The notes: a model not told the origin generated them from the sequence alone. DNA of 64,000 nucleotides from Dendrophyllia cribrosa (GCA_024195265.1 JAJLRJ010000011.1:971866-1035865); one strand, 5' to 3'; positions 23,137 to 34,322 are shown, numbered from the stretch's first letter. Numbers and translations: made by a program.

Positions 23137-23259
23137 CAGTGCAATCGCGGCCATCGCCTTTGTATCTGGGCTTGCACGTACAGTTAAACGATCCTTTGAT
23201 GTTAATGCAGATGGCATTGTCACTACAACTGTGGGTATTTGCTTCACATTCGTCTACGT
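23137..23259 (-). CDS. Calcium-binding EGF exon C
   Basis: 123 nt, acceptor TTATTTTTCAG, donor GTAATA that runs into a short TA repeat, phase 1-1. It encodes DVDECEANTHSC, NAICINIKGSFNC and CKPRYKGDGRDC. Confidence 0.8.
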
Positions 23260-26200
23260 CTGAAAAATAATTAAAGTAGGTAAACAGTAAGTTATAACAT
23301 ACTCAGGATAAACAATATAATTTATGATCGTATAACTAGAACAAACGCGCTACATTGTACCTGTGCAGTTGCGGCCATCGCCTTTGTATCCGAGCTTGCA
23401 CGTACAGTTAAACGATCCTTTGATGTTAATGCAGATGGCATTGTCACTGCAATTGTGGGTATTTGCTTTACATTCGTCTATGTCTGGAAATAATTACAGT
23501 AGATAAGGAGTTTTATAAAACAGGATAAACAATACAACTTATGATCGGATAACTATAGAACAAACGAGTTTAACTTATATAATTGTACCTGTGCAATTGC
23601 GGCCATCGCCGTTGTATCCGGGCTTGCACGTACAACTGAAGGATCCTTTGTTGTTAATGCAGATGGCATTGTCCCTACAATTGTGGGTATTTGATTCACA
23701 TTCGTCTATGTCTGAAAAATATTTTCCGTAGATAAGCAGTTAGTTATAACACACATTAGAGCAGTTTTCAATTGAGTGTCGTAAAACCAAAACCAAAGTA
23801 ATTACTCTGACCAATCACAGCAGTCGTAAACAATCCAATGAACCAATCAGAGCTCGAAGCAATTACATGTCGGCGGCGCCAAGCGTGGGAAAACGCGTGC
23901 GAGCAAGTCACGATTGGTTTTGGTTTTACTTCTGATTGGTCGAGAAAGTGGCACGAGATGTTTTAGCCAATCACAAAGCGTAGCAATGCAAAACCAAAGT
24001 AATTGTGTAATTACTTTCGACACTCAATTGAAAACTGCTCTATAAACAATGTAATTTATCATCGGATAACTAGAAAAAAACGCGTTACATTGTACCTATG
24101 CAATTGCGGCCATCTCCTGCAAGTCCGAGCTAGCAGGTACAACTGAAGTGTTGCGTTCAAACTCATTGATGAAGAGGCAGCAACATCGAAACGTCGATCT
24201 GAGAAACTAAATTTTAGCGCTATAAATTTAAAAACATTTTAAGTCTACATTCACGATAACGCGCTACACAGATTTATGCGCATTTTATGTGCATCTTTTG
24301 ATCTCTTTTGACAACTGAACTGTCATGACTATAGTAATCATTTATATAAAGAAATTGCCTATCCGCTGCTGGAAAGCATCTTAAAAGTGTTTTGCCTATT
24401 TTTAAGGAAACACCCAAATATATTTTGTAATAAGCAAATCTAAAGCCTGCCGCACACTTGAAAATGTGTGCTGAGCAAAATTCCTCGCGAGGCAGTTAGC
24501 CCAGCTGTTTCCTCAAGTGTGCGCTGGATTTTTGGTGAGTTTTTCGCCTCGCGAGGTCGTGAGGCAAATATCTGTCGTGTTTGATATTTTTTGCCTCACG
24601 AGACAAATTCCTCATCGTGTGCGGGCGCCGCGAGAATCTGGCTGAGCCAAATTAATAGGCCATTTCCGAGTTGCCTTTAGCCTCTCTTTCAAAGCGAGGC
24701 TAGGTGCGAAAATGAGTTTTCATTCACATGCAAATTAGTTTTATTTACATGTGAATGAAAACTCATTTTCATATGAAAGGTTTCGCACCTAGCCTCGCTT
24801 TGATAGAGAGGCTAAAGGCAACTCGGAAAAGGCCTATTTATTAGCCAATAAAATTGCATGGCGAGCTCACGTGATTTCAAGCTTGGCATTCAAGATGGCG
24901 GACGACGTGATGTTAAAACTTCTCGCAGCTCTTCTTATCCGTTTGTTTGTGGTCCACTCAGGGTATACAAAATGTAATATTACATTTGTATAACTGCAAT
25001 TACTGTAATTGATATTAAAACAAAGTTTAATATCGACTTACTTTTTTAGAATATTCTAAGGATATATTTAAATTTAAAATTTTATTAGATTTTAATACAA
25101 TAAACATGCAACATACAAGGCTGCATAGAACTCGACAAGTTTATCCTCTAGGATGGCTTCGTTAACCACACTCCTGTCCGCGATCTTGAATGTCGAGCTT
25201 GAAGTCACGTGAGTTCGCCATGCAATTTTATTGGCTAATCGATTAATTTGGCTCAGCCAGATTCTCGCGGCGCACGCACACGATGAGGAATTTGTCTCGT
25301 GAGGCAAAAAATATCAAACACGACAGATATTTGCCTCACGACCTCGCGAGGCGAAAATCTCACGAAAAATCCAGCGCACACTTAAGGAAACAGCTGAGCT
25401 AACTGCCTCGCGAGGAATTTTGCTCAGCACTTTCCTCAAGTGTGCGGCAGGCTTAAAGTGCTACTATGATCAAATTGTCGAATACCTTTAATTTTCGCGT
25501 AATTGGTAGTTAACTTCCTAAACTACATGATTTCCAAAGTATATCCTCATGCGATGAAGGAAAGTGTTTTTTTTTGCGCTCAAACTCCGATAATTTTCAT
25601 CCGCCATTGAACCGCCATGTTCCTGCGGCCTGGTTACTAACGGCATTGGCCTGGTCACTTGGAATTCGCGGGAAAATCAAGTGACGTCATTTTCTCAAGT
25701 CACAGCGCTGGCCAAGGCTAATTTCTCATACGATTTCACCCACTTCTTCGAAAAGTCTTCATTTTAATGATGGGAAGTCGTTGAGTTGTACACGAGTGCA
25801 GCAATGAGACTGATAGAGCGGCCGGAATCGCGCTGCATGCGAGCCGGACCGACAAAACGATAGATTGTTTGAACCAAGGGGAAGAATTTCCATCCTCACC
25901 AAGGACACGTTTTGTTTGTATTTTCTCGATTCACATCGAGGAAAACCGTTTTACTCGGGCTTTCGACCCATGCCTAGCATATGGAAAAAGGGGAGCGATC
26001 AACAGATTGTGAATCTGAAAGAAATCTGCATAAAGAAGAAGAAGCGGCAAAAGGTGCGCGCAAAATGTGTGAATATTCTCATATTAAAGCTTGCTGATTG
26101 TTTTTATCTGGTGATTTCTCGCTAGCTTGCTTTACACTCATACAAAAAGTAGTCACAATACACATTTCATATCGTGTTTCTCAAGTACATGATTAAACGA

Positions 26201-29200
26201 ATAAATAATGTGAGCGTTATAGCTTTTAGAACTGACCAAATGAAAAAATCTTTTGCAAGGATTGGTGTATCAATTTGGAACACTATTCCTCATTCTGTAA
26301 ACCCAAGTTTCAAAATAAGATTAACCCTTTAAGCCCTATTAAATATCAACATTTTAATTCTCATTTCTTGTCCCTATACATTTCCTAGAAAAGTAGTCGA
26401 GAGAAATTGTTTAGATATCAAGAGAATTCATCTTGTGTGATCATGTCCTTTATTCTTATGACCTTTTTGATTGATAAGGCATTGATATTGCAAGGAGAAA
26501 TTTGATGCTGATCACTCTTAGGGCTTAAAGGGTTAAACAAATACTTCTTGATACTTTAGAGCTTGAGAATGACTATATTGAAGTCTCATCTGATCAATTA
26601 CTTCAGCCAATTATTATAGACGTTGGAAAGCATAATTATTTGATGTACTATATTTAAGGTTTTGCACTTATTGTATTTTTTTTGTCTTATAGTTTAGGTA
26701 ATCTAGTTTTCTTTTATCAACTTTTATTAACTTAAGTTTGTATTAATCTTTCCCCCGCCTCAATTAGCCTTTTTTGCTGTTAGCGGTGGGCAGGTATCTA
26801 CTTAAATTAATTAACTGAAATTGTATCTACTGTTGTAATATTATTGGAAGGTGTGAAAAAAAATTGTTGTTGTTGTTGCTTTTCACTCCCAAAACATTTC
26901 CAAAACATCACTCTGTGATAAAGCTACTTGTGGTATAAACTGTTCATACAAACACGAAGGAAAGCAATTTGAACTCAACTTTCACTCAGCGTTCCATAAG
27001 GTGGTCTTTTGTGTTTATAAGAAATTGTCTCTTTTTTCTTTCTCAGATTTTGTTGAAGAAATATTAATTTTGGAATTTGAGTTTCCTATTTTGGGGGCAG
27101 GGAAACCCAATGAACTTGTCGTATGAAATTTTCAAGCAATCCCTTTCCGGGGTTTGTCATTTATTTAGATGCTCTATGTTCTATGGCTGCACAAGGCCCA
27201 AAGATATTGTGTTTTGCAGGTTTAGCATTTGCAGACTAGTTATTCCTTTCAATTGAAGTTTTCCTTTAGGGAGTTTTTTTTTAATTTTATGTTGTTTGAC
27301 TCTCAGTCGCCCATGACTGGGCTACTCCCTCCCCTCCCCCCCCCCCACTCCACCTTAATACTGGACCCTGGTAGTTTGAAAAAGAATGATTTAAAAGGAC
27401 ATCGAGGACAGCAGATTCTTTGAGACTGTAGATGTGCAAACATATCATTTTCAGTCAGACCCTAAGGCCTTTATATGGGTTGGGACAAACTGTTTTGGAC
27501 CTCATAAGCCAGGAATAGAAGCATATGAATTGAAATCTTGCAAGGAACACTCTGAGTATGTCTAGATAATCGAAACGAAAGGGCAAGGCTGTATATTTCA
27601 CCGCTCGCAATTCAGGCCTGAAAAGAGAATGACACTTTGATATAATTTCTTGTTACCTCATTTGCATAAACATAGCTTTTTTGACCAGAAATAGTGAGAA
27701 TTCAACGAAATCACGTGAAAACTTCTAGAATGCAGATGAGCATGTGCACGTGTAGGAAACTACAGGGGAAGTCCGTCTGTCACCTCTGAGACTTGAAAAC
27801 AGAATGACATTTTCAGTCAGAACTTTATAAGGGTTGTGGGGGACAGACTTTTGGACCTCATAAGCCATATGGAATATGACTTAAAATCTTGCATGCAACA
27901 CTCTGAGTATGTCTTGATAATGGAAGCGAAAAAGCAAGTTTGTATCTTCCACCGTTTCAATCTAAGTCTAAAAAGAAAATTATATTTAACCTATTTCTTG
28001 TCAGGAAATATGTACATCAACAATATAAAAAACATTTTGTCTATGTAGTACCTTTATTTTTATGTTAATTTTTGAAAAGAATATCAAAATCTTGTTGAAC
28101 TAATAAAGTTGTTGTTGTTGTTGTAGTGTACATATGATATTGACTCTACATTTTTACTTATAAATACTGAAGAATAACCAAGAAAAAAATGGAAGGTTGC
28201 TCACAACAGTTTTTAAGTTTACTACATTTTGGTACGTTCATGCATTTTTCCAAACCTCACTAAACCATACAATAGTGTATGAAAATCAGAGAGACTTGCT
28301 TGGGCCAGGCTGAATACATGTACTTGACTATGCATAAGAATAATAATTATTAAAAGTTTACAAATTAACAAAAAAACATGGGAGCAGATTTCCAACAATT
28401 GCACAATAATCTGAATAACAAACTTACACAATCTGCTCCAAAGAATATTGTTTTTAATGTATATTACTTTGTAAACACGAACTTTCACTCGGGTGACATA
28501 GAATAACACAAGAAAAATGGGGGTTACTGGGTAAACTTTCATACCATAAGTCCCAAAAGGTAATTAGTCAGTCTCACTGATTGCTATGGTAACAGTTAAT
28601 AGCATCATGTAAAACATTTTTGGGTTCAGTGGAAGTTAGACATGACTGTTATCATTTGAGGCCCAGTTACCAAAATTGCATACAATATGTGGATGCCTGT
28701 TACCAGAAAATACAGTCAACTCTTTCTAAGACGGACACCGTCGGGACTGGCCCCAAATGTCCATCTTAGAGAGGTATCCATCTTATAGAGAGCTTAGTTA
28801 CAGTAAAATGACTGAAAAACCGAATGGCACCGACCAACACTAGGTGTCTGTTTTATAGAGGTGTCCGTTAAGTGAGAGTTGACTGTATACCCAAATAAAT
28901 TTTCATCAAAATAGATAGAAGCATCCAGTGGTGTGAAACTGGAAACCTGATGTGAGCCACCTTACATAGCTTGTGTACAAAGAAAACAACAAATTGCAAA
29001 TTGTTGTTGTCTTGCACATTTATTTTCTCATTGATAACTGTACTTATTCACATCTGGATATAATAAATACAATGTATTGATAAAACCTTTGTTTTGAAGG
29101 TCAAAGAATTTTTTTTTTGAAAAATTTAGTCCTCCCGCCTTCCTCTTTGTAGTAAGTGTACTCTTCATCAGAATTTGGAAGGTTTGCCTGATGCACAGAT

Positions 29201-30752
29201 TGGTGATATGCCACAGATCTCAGGAACCTAAAGAAATAAAAATTACAGAGGATGATTTTGAGTATATACAAATGTGGTTATTTGGACTTGTCGTTCAACC
29301 TTGCCATATGAGCAAATTTTGTGTTGAGTCCCAACATTGCCTGCATGACTGGTGTTTATAAACAGCAGTGCATTTTCCATGGTAAAAAGAACAATAAGCT
29401 CATTCGGAATGGAAACTAAACTGTATACCTGTGTGTACACTCTCCTTTATCACGCCACCGTGAAGTTATAAAACACCAAGACAAAACTTGCGAAAGTCTG
29501 AACTAAACCTCAAGCTAAACTTGGCTTCGGCTTCATTGAGTCTCCGAGAACACAGCAAACAATTCATCTACATACCAATATTTGGTGTCTTCCTCGCCAG
29601 AAAAAAGAATCGGCAAAACCTGCTCTTCCTCCTCGTCGGCCTCTAGAAGACTCCTAGAGCTACAATAGCTGTTCAAGTATTCGGCTGCCTCTTCTTCAGT
29701 CGGAACTGGCTCTACAGAGTCATCGCAATTGACGATTTCTTCTTTTTCATTGCCTATATCGTGCGAAGCTATCCAGACAAGCTTTCTGAATCACTGTTGT
29801 CACTACAGCTTTGAAATTCGTCGCTAGAAGGGTCTCTAGAAGCCCCGAACTAGTGAGTGAACGAAGACATCGGATCAGCGACTTGAGAAAATGACGTCAC
29901 AACATAAAAACAATATAGATTTGAATGAATTACCGCAACTCCAATCCCTGTTATAACGCGGGCTCACTGGAACATAAATCCATAATGGTGGACTCGAAAA
30001 GCACTACTTTCTAAGGTCAATATTTTCACTTTGCGGGGCCCTAACTTAATTTAATTGACCTAGACAGGTACAGTGACATCTGATAAGCTGTAAGGAAGGC
30101 GTTTTTGTTTCATACGTGACATTAATTTTTGATCATAGTAGCACTTTAAAGAATTTTAGTAACGGCTTCATACCAGCTTTGCATTTGTTTCCACTCCACG
30201 AAGGTTTGCATGCACATTTAGTGAAAGTTTCTTTTTTCTTGTCAAAACGACAAGAACCACCATTGAGGCATCCAGACATGAGACAATCCTGAATAAAAAT
30301 GTTCACAACAATGGCATTACTTTCTCTAAACACTCGGGTCCATACCACAGTTTTTCTTACATTTTGACTCAGAATATCTCGATCTGTAAAATGCTTCTAT
30401 TTCACTTACCTTAAGAAACATTGAAAAAATAGTTCCTGGTTGGTCAATAAGTTTGCTTTTGTGATTGATAGGGTCAAACTCGTGCTTGTTCAGTTCACAC
30501 GTTGCCTTCAGTGTTTTCTCGCTCAGAAGACTTCGGTTTGAAGTTTGTGGAAGTACACCACGAGTGTCGAAAACATGACTGACTGCACGCCATTAAACTT
30601 GGAGACTCAAATTGTTTGACAACGTGATCCGCCAAATGCTTATTTTCCCGAGTTACTAAATATGCTGATCGAGATAAAGCGTTATCTTCGGCAGCAAAAC
30701 TAACTGTGGCTTTCATCAGAATCGCTTGAAATAAGATGAGTGACCAAATCAT
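23137..30752 (-). CDS. Secreted PAN/Apple-EGF-cbEGF protein gene, fragmented
   Basis: Minus-strand exons. The first, 30752-30410, starts with a signal peptide (WSLILFQAIL core) and a PAN/Apple module containing CSQSCFRHSWC and, after a one-base frameshift near 30510, CELNKHEFDP. A GTAAGT donor follows. The second, 30288-30174, encodes one EGF module (DCLMSGCLNGGSC ... CKPSWSGNKC). Three 123-nt phase 1-1 exons (23711-23589, 23483-23361, 23259-23137) each encode a calcium-binding EGF module of the DVDEC...C type with six cysteines. PAN plus EGF suggests an extracellular or matrix adhesion protein. That all exons belong to one gene is inferred from strand, phase and order; 6 kb of mobile DNA separates them. 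The frameshift may be a sequencing error or a null mutation. The 3' end is not seen. Confidence 0.6.
23361..23483 (-). CDS. Calcium-binding EGF exon B
   Basis: 123 nt with acceptor TTTCCAG and donor GTACAA, phase 1-1. It is about 94% identical to exon C by eye, and the introns on either side are also similar, which shows recent exon-unit duplication. Confidence 0.8.
23589..23711 (-). CDS. Calcium-binding EGF exon A
   Basis: 123 nt, acceptor TTTTTCAG, donor GTACAA, phase 1-1. It encodes D-I-D-E-C at its start, a serine-Asn-CRDNAIC stretch and CKPGYNGDGRNC at its end. The DxDEC and Asn/Phe positions fit the calcium-binding EGF family. Confidence 0.8.
23758..24041. repeat. CCAAT-rich MITE, copy 1
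   Basis: Ends AGAGCAGTTTTCAATTGAGT and ACTCAATTGAAAACTGCTCT. It contains six CCAAT/ATTGG motifs in about 200 bp. Further copies lie at 51982-52243, 53931-54122 and 60579-60855. It is inserted in an intron between cbEGF exons. Confidence 0.9.
24096..24150 (-). pseudogene. Truncated fourth cbEGF exon
   Basis: The donor end matches exons A-C (GCCGCAATTGCATAG before GTACAATG), but the frame contains TAG soon after CTC and the 5' half is replaced at about 24150 by a repeat that recurs at 60.07 kb. Confidence 0.7.
24151..24325 (+). repeat. Repeat with hammerhead-like core, copy 1
   Basis: About 170 bp from TTGCGTTCAAACTCA to TGCATCTTTTGA, matching 60070-60220. It contains TTGATGA ... GAAAC, a decayed form of the CTGATGA-hairpin-GAAA core seen in the other copy. 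It truncates a cbEGF exon. Confidence 0.7.
24441..25455. repeat. Long-TIR element, about 1 kb
   Basis: The ends TAAAGCCTGCCGCACACTTG and CAAGTGTGCGGCAGGCTTA are the start of inverted arms about 280 bp long (24441-24902, interrupted, and 25175-25455). The arms contain many CTCGCGAGG and GTGAGGCAAA motifs. The central 270 bp have no gene. The left arm is split by a hairpin at 24655-24838, and the right arm gives the empty site (TTAATCGATTAGCC). Confidence 0.85.
24655..24838. repeat. Nested foldback element
   Basis: ATAGGCC...GAGTTGCCTTTAGCCTC faces GAGGCTAAAGGCAACTC...GGCCTAT; arms of about 85 bp with a short loop at AATTAGTTTTATTT. It lies inside the left arm of the long-TIR element. Confidence 0.9.
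26180..26880 (+). mobile_element. LINE 3' fragment, split by a MITE
   Basis: The frame reads RTDQMKKSFARIGVSIWNTI, typical of the C-terminus of CR1/L2-like reverse-transcriptase proteins, and resumes after the MITE at 26537 (QILLDTLELENDYIEV) to a stop near 26657. An A/T-rich 3' region ends in a TTG repeat near 26865-26878. Confidence 0.65.
26321..26536. repeat. TTAACCCTTTAAGCCC MITE
   Basis: Inverted ends TTAACCCTTTAAGCCCTA and TAGGGCTTAAAGGGTTAA. It interrupts the LINE reading frame. A related element lies at 46634-46773. Confidence 0.9.
27440..27990 (+). repeat. Two diverged direct repeats of about 170 bp
   Basis: About 27447-27620 and 27800-27975 share CATTTTCAGTCAGA, TTTTGGACCTCATAAGCCA and CACTCTGAGTATGTCT in the same order. 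Function unknown. Confidence 0.75.
28711..28887. repeat. Mariner/pogo-type MITE
   Basis: TACAGTCAACTCTTTCTAAG at the left faces CTTAACGG-like symmetry ending GAGAGTTGACTGTA at the right, with TA at both borders. The same terminal motif (AGTCAACTCTC) starts another MITE near 42938. Confidence 0.85.
29101..29830 (-). pseudogene. Unrecognised two-exon gene inside the TTAA element
   Basis: The first exon (about 29830-29576) reads an acidic stretch (SCSDNSDSESLSG) to a stop, and in a shifted frame EIVNCDDSVEPVPTEEEAAE, EADEEEEQVLPILFSG and EEDTKYW before a GTATGT donor. The second exon (29227-29101, acceptor TTTCTTTAG) continues in frame with FLRSVAYHQSVHQ and DEEYTYYKEEGG to a TGA. The splice join is in phase, so the gene was real. 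I do not recognise the family. The acidic N-terminus and position next to a TTAA-type TIR would fit the end of a transposon-encoded protein. The single frame break near 29770 leaves it non-functional as read. Confidence 0.45.
30174..30288 (-). CDS. EGF-like exon
   Basis: Acceptor TTTATTCAG, then DCLMSGCLNGGSC, KCACKPSWSGNKCKA and a GTATGA donor. Six cysteines in EGF spacing. It lacks the Asp/Asn of calcium-binding EGF modules. Phase 0 in, phase 1 out. Confidence 0.75.
30410..30752 (-). CDS. Signal-peptide and PAN/Apple exon (frameshifted)
   Basis: ATG at 30752 opens a hydrophobic leader of about 20 residues, followed by the first half of a PAN/Apple domain. The expected continuation TCELNKHEFDPINHK is in another frame, so one base is extra or lost near 30510. 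The exon ends in CTTAAG before GTAAGTG. A degenerate copy of its 5' part lies at 37877-37981. Confidence 0.7.
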
Positions 30753-31540
30753 TTTCGGTGTATTTTACAGCACTCGATGCTCGAACCTCCACCGTGATGA
30801 GTGTCAGAGCGCCGTGTGAGTACCGCTAGTTGTGCTCCACGTTTGGTGAAAAAAGTCTGGCAAACGAAAGTAAGACCTTGTTCAAACAAATAAACTAGTG
30901 GAACAAAGCAGGTGGTTACACAAAATGAAACGCTCTGCTCACAGCCTGTGACACTGACGTTAATTATGATTAACACGTTTGGCGAAGAAAAAACTTACCT
31001 AAAAATTAAGTAATTGAAGGTTTGTTGTGTTAAATGACACAAAATATTACTGCATTAATAGTCCCTAGTGACTTAAATTTCGTAAAAACATGCGTTATTT
31101 TCCATATTATATTAAAATATATATTCGTAAAAACCGAGTAAATAAAATGAGCATGCCAAACGCCCCTTGTGTCATTTTTGAATGACGTATACTTACCATA
31201 TTATGGAGCGTGAGCGTTTGTCTCTGGGAACACAAACATTGTCGAAGTTATTATCAGCCCCGAAACGTCTTACTGTTTTGGATACAGCTTTTAGCAACCG
31301 CGACAAACAAATTTCCTATTATTATATAAAAACGTTAAAGGAAGGTTTTTAATAAGTTACTAAAGAAGTTTAAAAATTCACAAAATTAATAGTCCGTTAT
31401 CAACCTGGAGTGCTTTGTCATCTTATCCCCCAGGCGCAGGAACTCAAAAACAGCCCAGGCAAAATAGGGTTAACACTTAGTTGTCAACATTGCAATTTAA
31501 TTGATCGAAGCTTTTATTCATATTAATTATTTCCGTTAAA
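30753..31540. other. Upstream region of the PAN/EGF gene
   Basis: No gene; it should contain the promoter and 5' UTR of the minus-strand gene starting at 30752. Its first part recurs in degraded form at 37982-38060. No convincing TATA box was identified. Confidence 0.5.
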
Positions 31541-31942
31541 CCACTCTTTTATGTTAATGAATTACTCACGAACTGCAAAACAGCAGAGATACTATAAATG
31601 TGTTAACTTCGGAATATTCCGACCTAAAACTTCTAAATTCCCTAATCTTGCGGTAGCTTTTGAAACTATAGGAGTAACTTATCAGACGGACTTTGATCGC
31701 GCTTTTATATATTTATATCTTTGCAGAAAGAGAAGAGCGCTTTCTATATTAATGAAAATTATCAATTTACTTTTATAGCAAGATTAAAAGAAATGTGCTA
31801 GATTAAAAATAGGTTTCTTCCTCTACAACGAATCTTATAAAATGCTTGCATATACTTTGTATCCTAATCTTATGTTTATGATAGCATCCTCAAAAATTAC
31901 GAGTTTTCATTATTTTATGGAGGAAAACAAATATCCACTATT

Positions 31943-32455
31943 ATAATTCAACACATTGATACACTGCCCAAATATGGAGTTATCGATATACGCTATGTCC
32001 ACATGACTTTTATTATATAAACACCAATGAAATACCAGGTGAGCTTTCGCGCGTAAACATCATATCTTCACACGTGAGAATAACATGTTATCTTCACACG
32101 TGAAAAGATCACCGTTGCTACGTTGTTCCTGTTTAGGACTTCAAAAAAATATAAAAGTGAAATGGTTTGATTTCATTGGTGTTTATATAATAAACAGAAC
32201 ATTACATGGCCGCTTGAAGATACGAAATTTCTCTTCTCGTGTTGAAAACTATTTCACTCGTTCGCTGCGCTCACTCGTGAAATATTTTTCAACACTCGAA
32301 GAGCAATTTCGTATCTTCGCGCGGTCATGTAATATCCTCTATATATCCAACGATGGATGTAAATTTCGCATTTTGACAAGAGAATGCAAAAAAACGGACC
32401 GCGGCCTCGATATTTTTTCTTCAAACTGTGCTTTGTTATCAATGTGTTGAATTAT
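31943..32455. repeat. MITE with ATAATTCAACACATTGATA ends
   Basis: ATAATTCAACACATTGATA at the left and TATCAATGTGTTGAATTAT at the right. Internally it has a palindromic CTCGTTCGCTGCGCTCACTC region. It is absent from copy 1 of the block. Confidence 0.9.
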
Positions 32456-32457
32456 AA

Positions 32458-32571
32458 AACTATTATAGCGCTCAAGCTTGCGTTATATCACCTAATTTTA
32501 GCCGACTCGGCCTACGGCCTCGTCGGTTAAGAAATAGGCGATATCACGCGCGCTTTCGCGCTATAATAGTT
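32458..32571. repeat. Palindromic element, 114 bp
   Basis: AACTATTATAGCGC at the left faces GCGCTATAATAGTT at the right, with further pairing inward (CCGACTCGGCCTACGGCC / GGCCTCGTCGG). Confidence 0.85.
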
Positions 32572-33652
32572 AAATAGCCACCAGTTACCAGGTGCCGAAT
32601 GTCTAAGTTCCTGTTTACGCCGAGTAAATTAAAATTTCGCTCGGCAAGCTTCTGGTTAATTACTTGAATAAAATTTATGTCAAGAAAGATGTGACGTTCA
32701 TTCATGTCACGAGCGTGAGAGTGTTTCTTATCTTTGTCCCAGTCCCCCGTGACATGATGAACATCACATCTTTCTTATTTCATTACCAAGCTTAACATTT
32801 ACCATCTTTATTTATTTATCAACATTTTTGTTGTTTTCGACGTTTTTTTGGACTACACATTGCAAAAAGAAAACAATTAAAATAATATATATATAATTAT
32901 AATAAGAATCTTCCCAGAATCCATTGCACTAGAATACTAGTTTCAATGTCCAATTTCTCTGTTAATTTTGAGCAAAGGGTTCTGGAAGGTTCTTATTCAG
33001 TAACTATATAATTTAATTTAATTTAATTTAATTATTATCTTTTTTCGATGTGTAGTCTAATAGTGATTGCCAGGGTTCAGTAATTTTTTTCCTGAACACC
33101 GAATTCAAAACGTTTAAATTTTAATTAAGATATGAACACTTATATACGTAGTTCAATTAACAATATTCGTTATGTTGACAGACACTTTTAAGTGTTTTAA
33201 AAGATAACCTCAAAACTTGGCAAATTCTCAGCTAATTAGAGACTTGCTTGCTTTCCAGTGTTCCTGTTTACGCACAACATATAATCTTGCCAAGTATGCA
33301 AATGATAAAATCGGAGGGGGAGAATACTCACTTATATAAGGCCCTATTTACATGGAAAGAGGATGATCCTAGTGCTAGGATGAACCTGGAAAGTTCATTT
33401 GGTTTACATGCATAAATCCGGCTTCCAGGATCAACTTTTCATTTGGTTTACATGAAAAATTCGGCAGGATGGCCCCAGTTCCTTTGACTTGAGTTCGGCG
33501 CGGTTGCAAAGTAAGACGACGGGCGACAATAACAAAAGCGAAGATAACCCTGGGGCTCCCGAGGCCGTTTACATGGAGCTAGGATGATCCTAGCGCTAGC
33601 GCCAAATGCTGCAACCCTTCGCATGTAAACTGAAAGTAGAAAACATGTTGCG

Positions 33653-34196
33653 CTCGGATGATCCTAGTGCTAGGATGATCCTAGTGCTAGGATGATCCTA
33701 GTGCTAGGATGATCCTAGTGCTAGGATGATCCTAGTGCTAGGATGATCCTAGTGCTCGGATGATCCTAGTGCTCGGATGATCCTAGTGCTCGGATGATCC
33801 TAGTGCTAGGATGATCCTAGTGCTAGGATGATCCTAGTGCTAGGATGATCCTAGTGCTAGGATGATCCTAGTGCTAGGATGATCCTAGTGCTAGGATGAT
33901 CCTAGTGCTAGGATGATCCTAGTGCTAGGATGATCCTAGTGCTAGGATGATCCTAGTGCTAGGATGATCCTAGTGCTAGGATGATCCTAGTGCTAGGATG
34001 ATCCTAGTGCTAGGATGATCCTAGTGCCAGGATGATCCTAGTGCTAGGATGATCCTAGTGCTAGGATGATCCTAGTGCTAGGATCATCCTAGTGCTAGGA
34101 TCATCCTAGTGCTAGGATGATCCTAGTGCTAGGATGATCCTAGTGCTAGGATCATCCTAGTGCTAGGATGATCCTAGTGCTAGGATCATCCTAGTG
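33653..34196 (+). repeat. 17-bp palindromic minisatellite, about 30 units
   Basis: Unit AGGATGATCCTAGTGCT, nearly perfect, with a few CTCGGATG and GGATCATCC variants clustered at the two ends. Both AGGATGATCCT and AGCACTAGGATGATCCTAG-type joins are inverted repeats, so the array can fold at every unit. Copy 1 of the block has only about four dispersed units (9716-9885). Confidence 0.95.
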
Positions 34197-34279
34197 CCAT
34201 TTGGGTGTAGAATCTACGTTGTATCAGTGTCAACTTCTACAGTTTATCTTCACTTGTTTAAGCCGATCAGATCATTAAT

Positions 34280-34282
34280 CTG

Positions 34283-34322
<40 letters not shown>

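Larger units (their letters stand above)
25453..30149. mobile_element. 4.7-kb TTAA-flanked TIR element
   Basis: TTAA followed by AGTGCTACTATGATCA at 25453 matches TGATCATAGTAGCACT followed by TTAA at 30149. The 4-bp TTAA duplication fits piggyBac or Kolobok. Inside are a plus-strand LINE fragment, two tandem 170-bp repeats, a mariner-type MITE and, at the right end on the minus strand, a broken two-exon gene. No complete transposase was found, so this is a decayed or composite element. Confidence 0.65.

Noticed and set aside
25865..26125. 86-codon plus-strand frame inside the TTAA element as a transposase exon
   Set aside because: No piggyBac or Kolobok motif could be seen; left unannotated.
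31551..31778. Short frame conserved between the two block copies (also 60-251)
   Set aside because: Similarity is explained by the block duplication; frames differ at both ends, substitutions and indels are not codon-biased, and no domain is recognisable.
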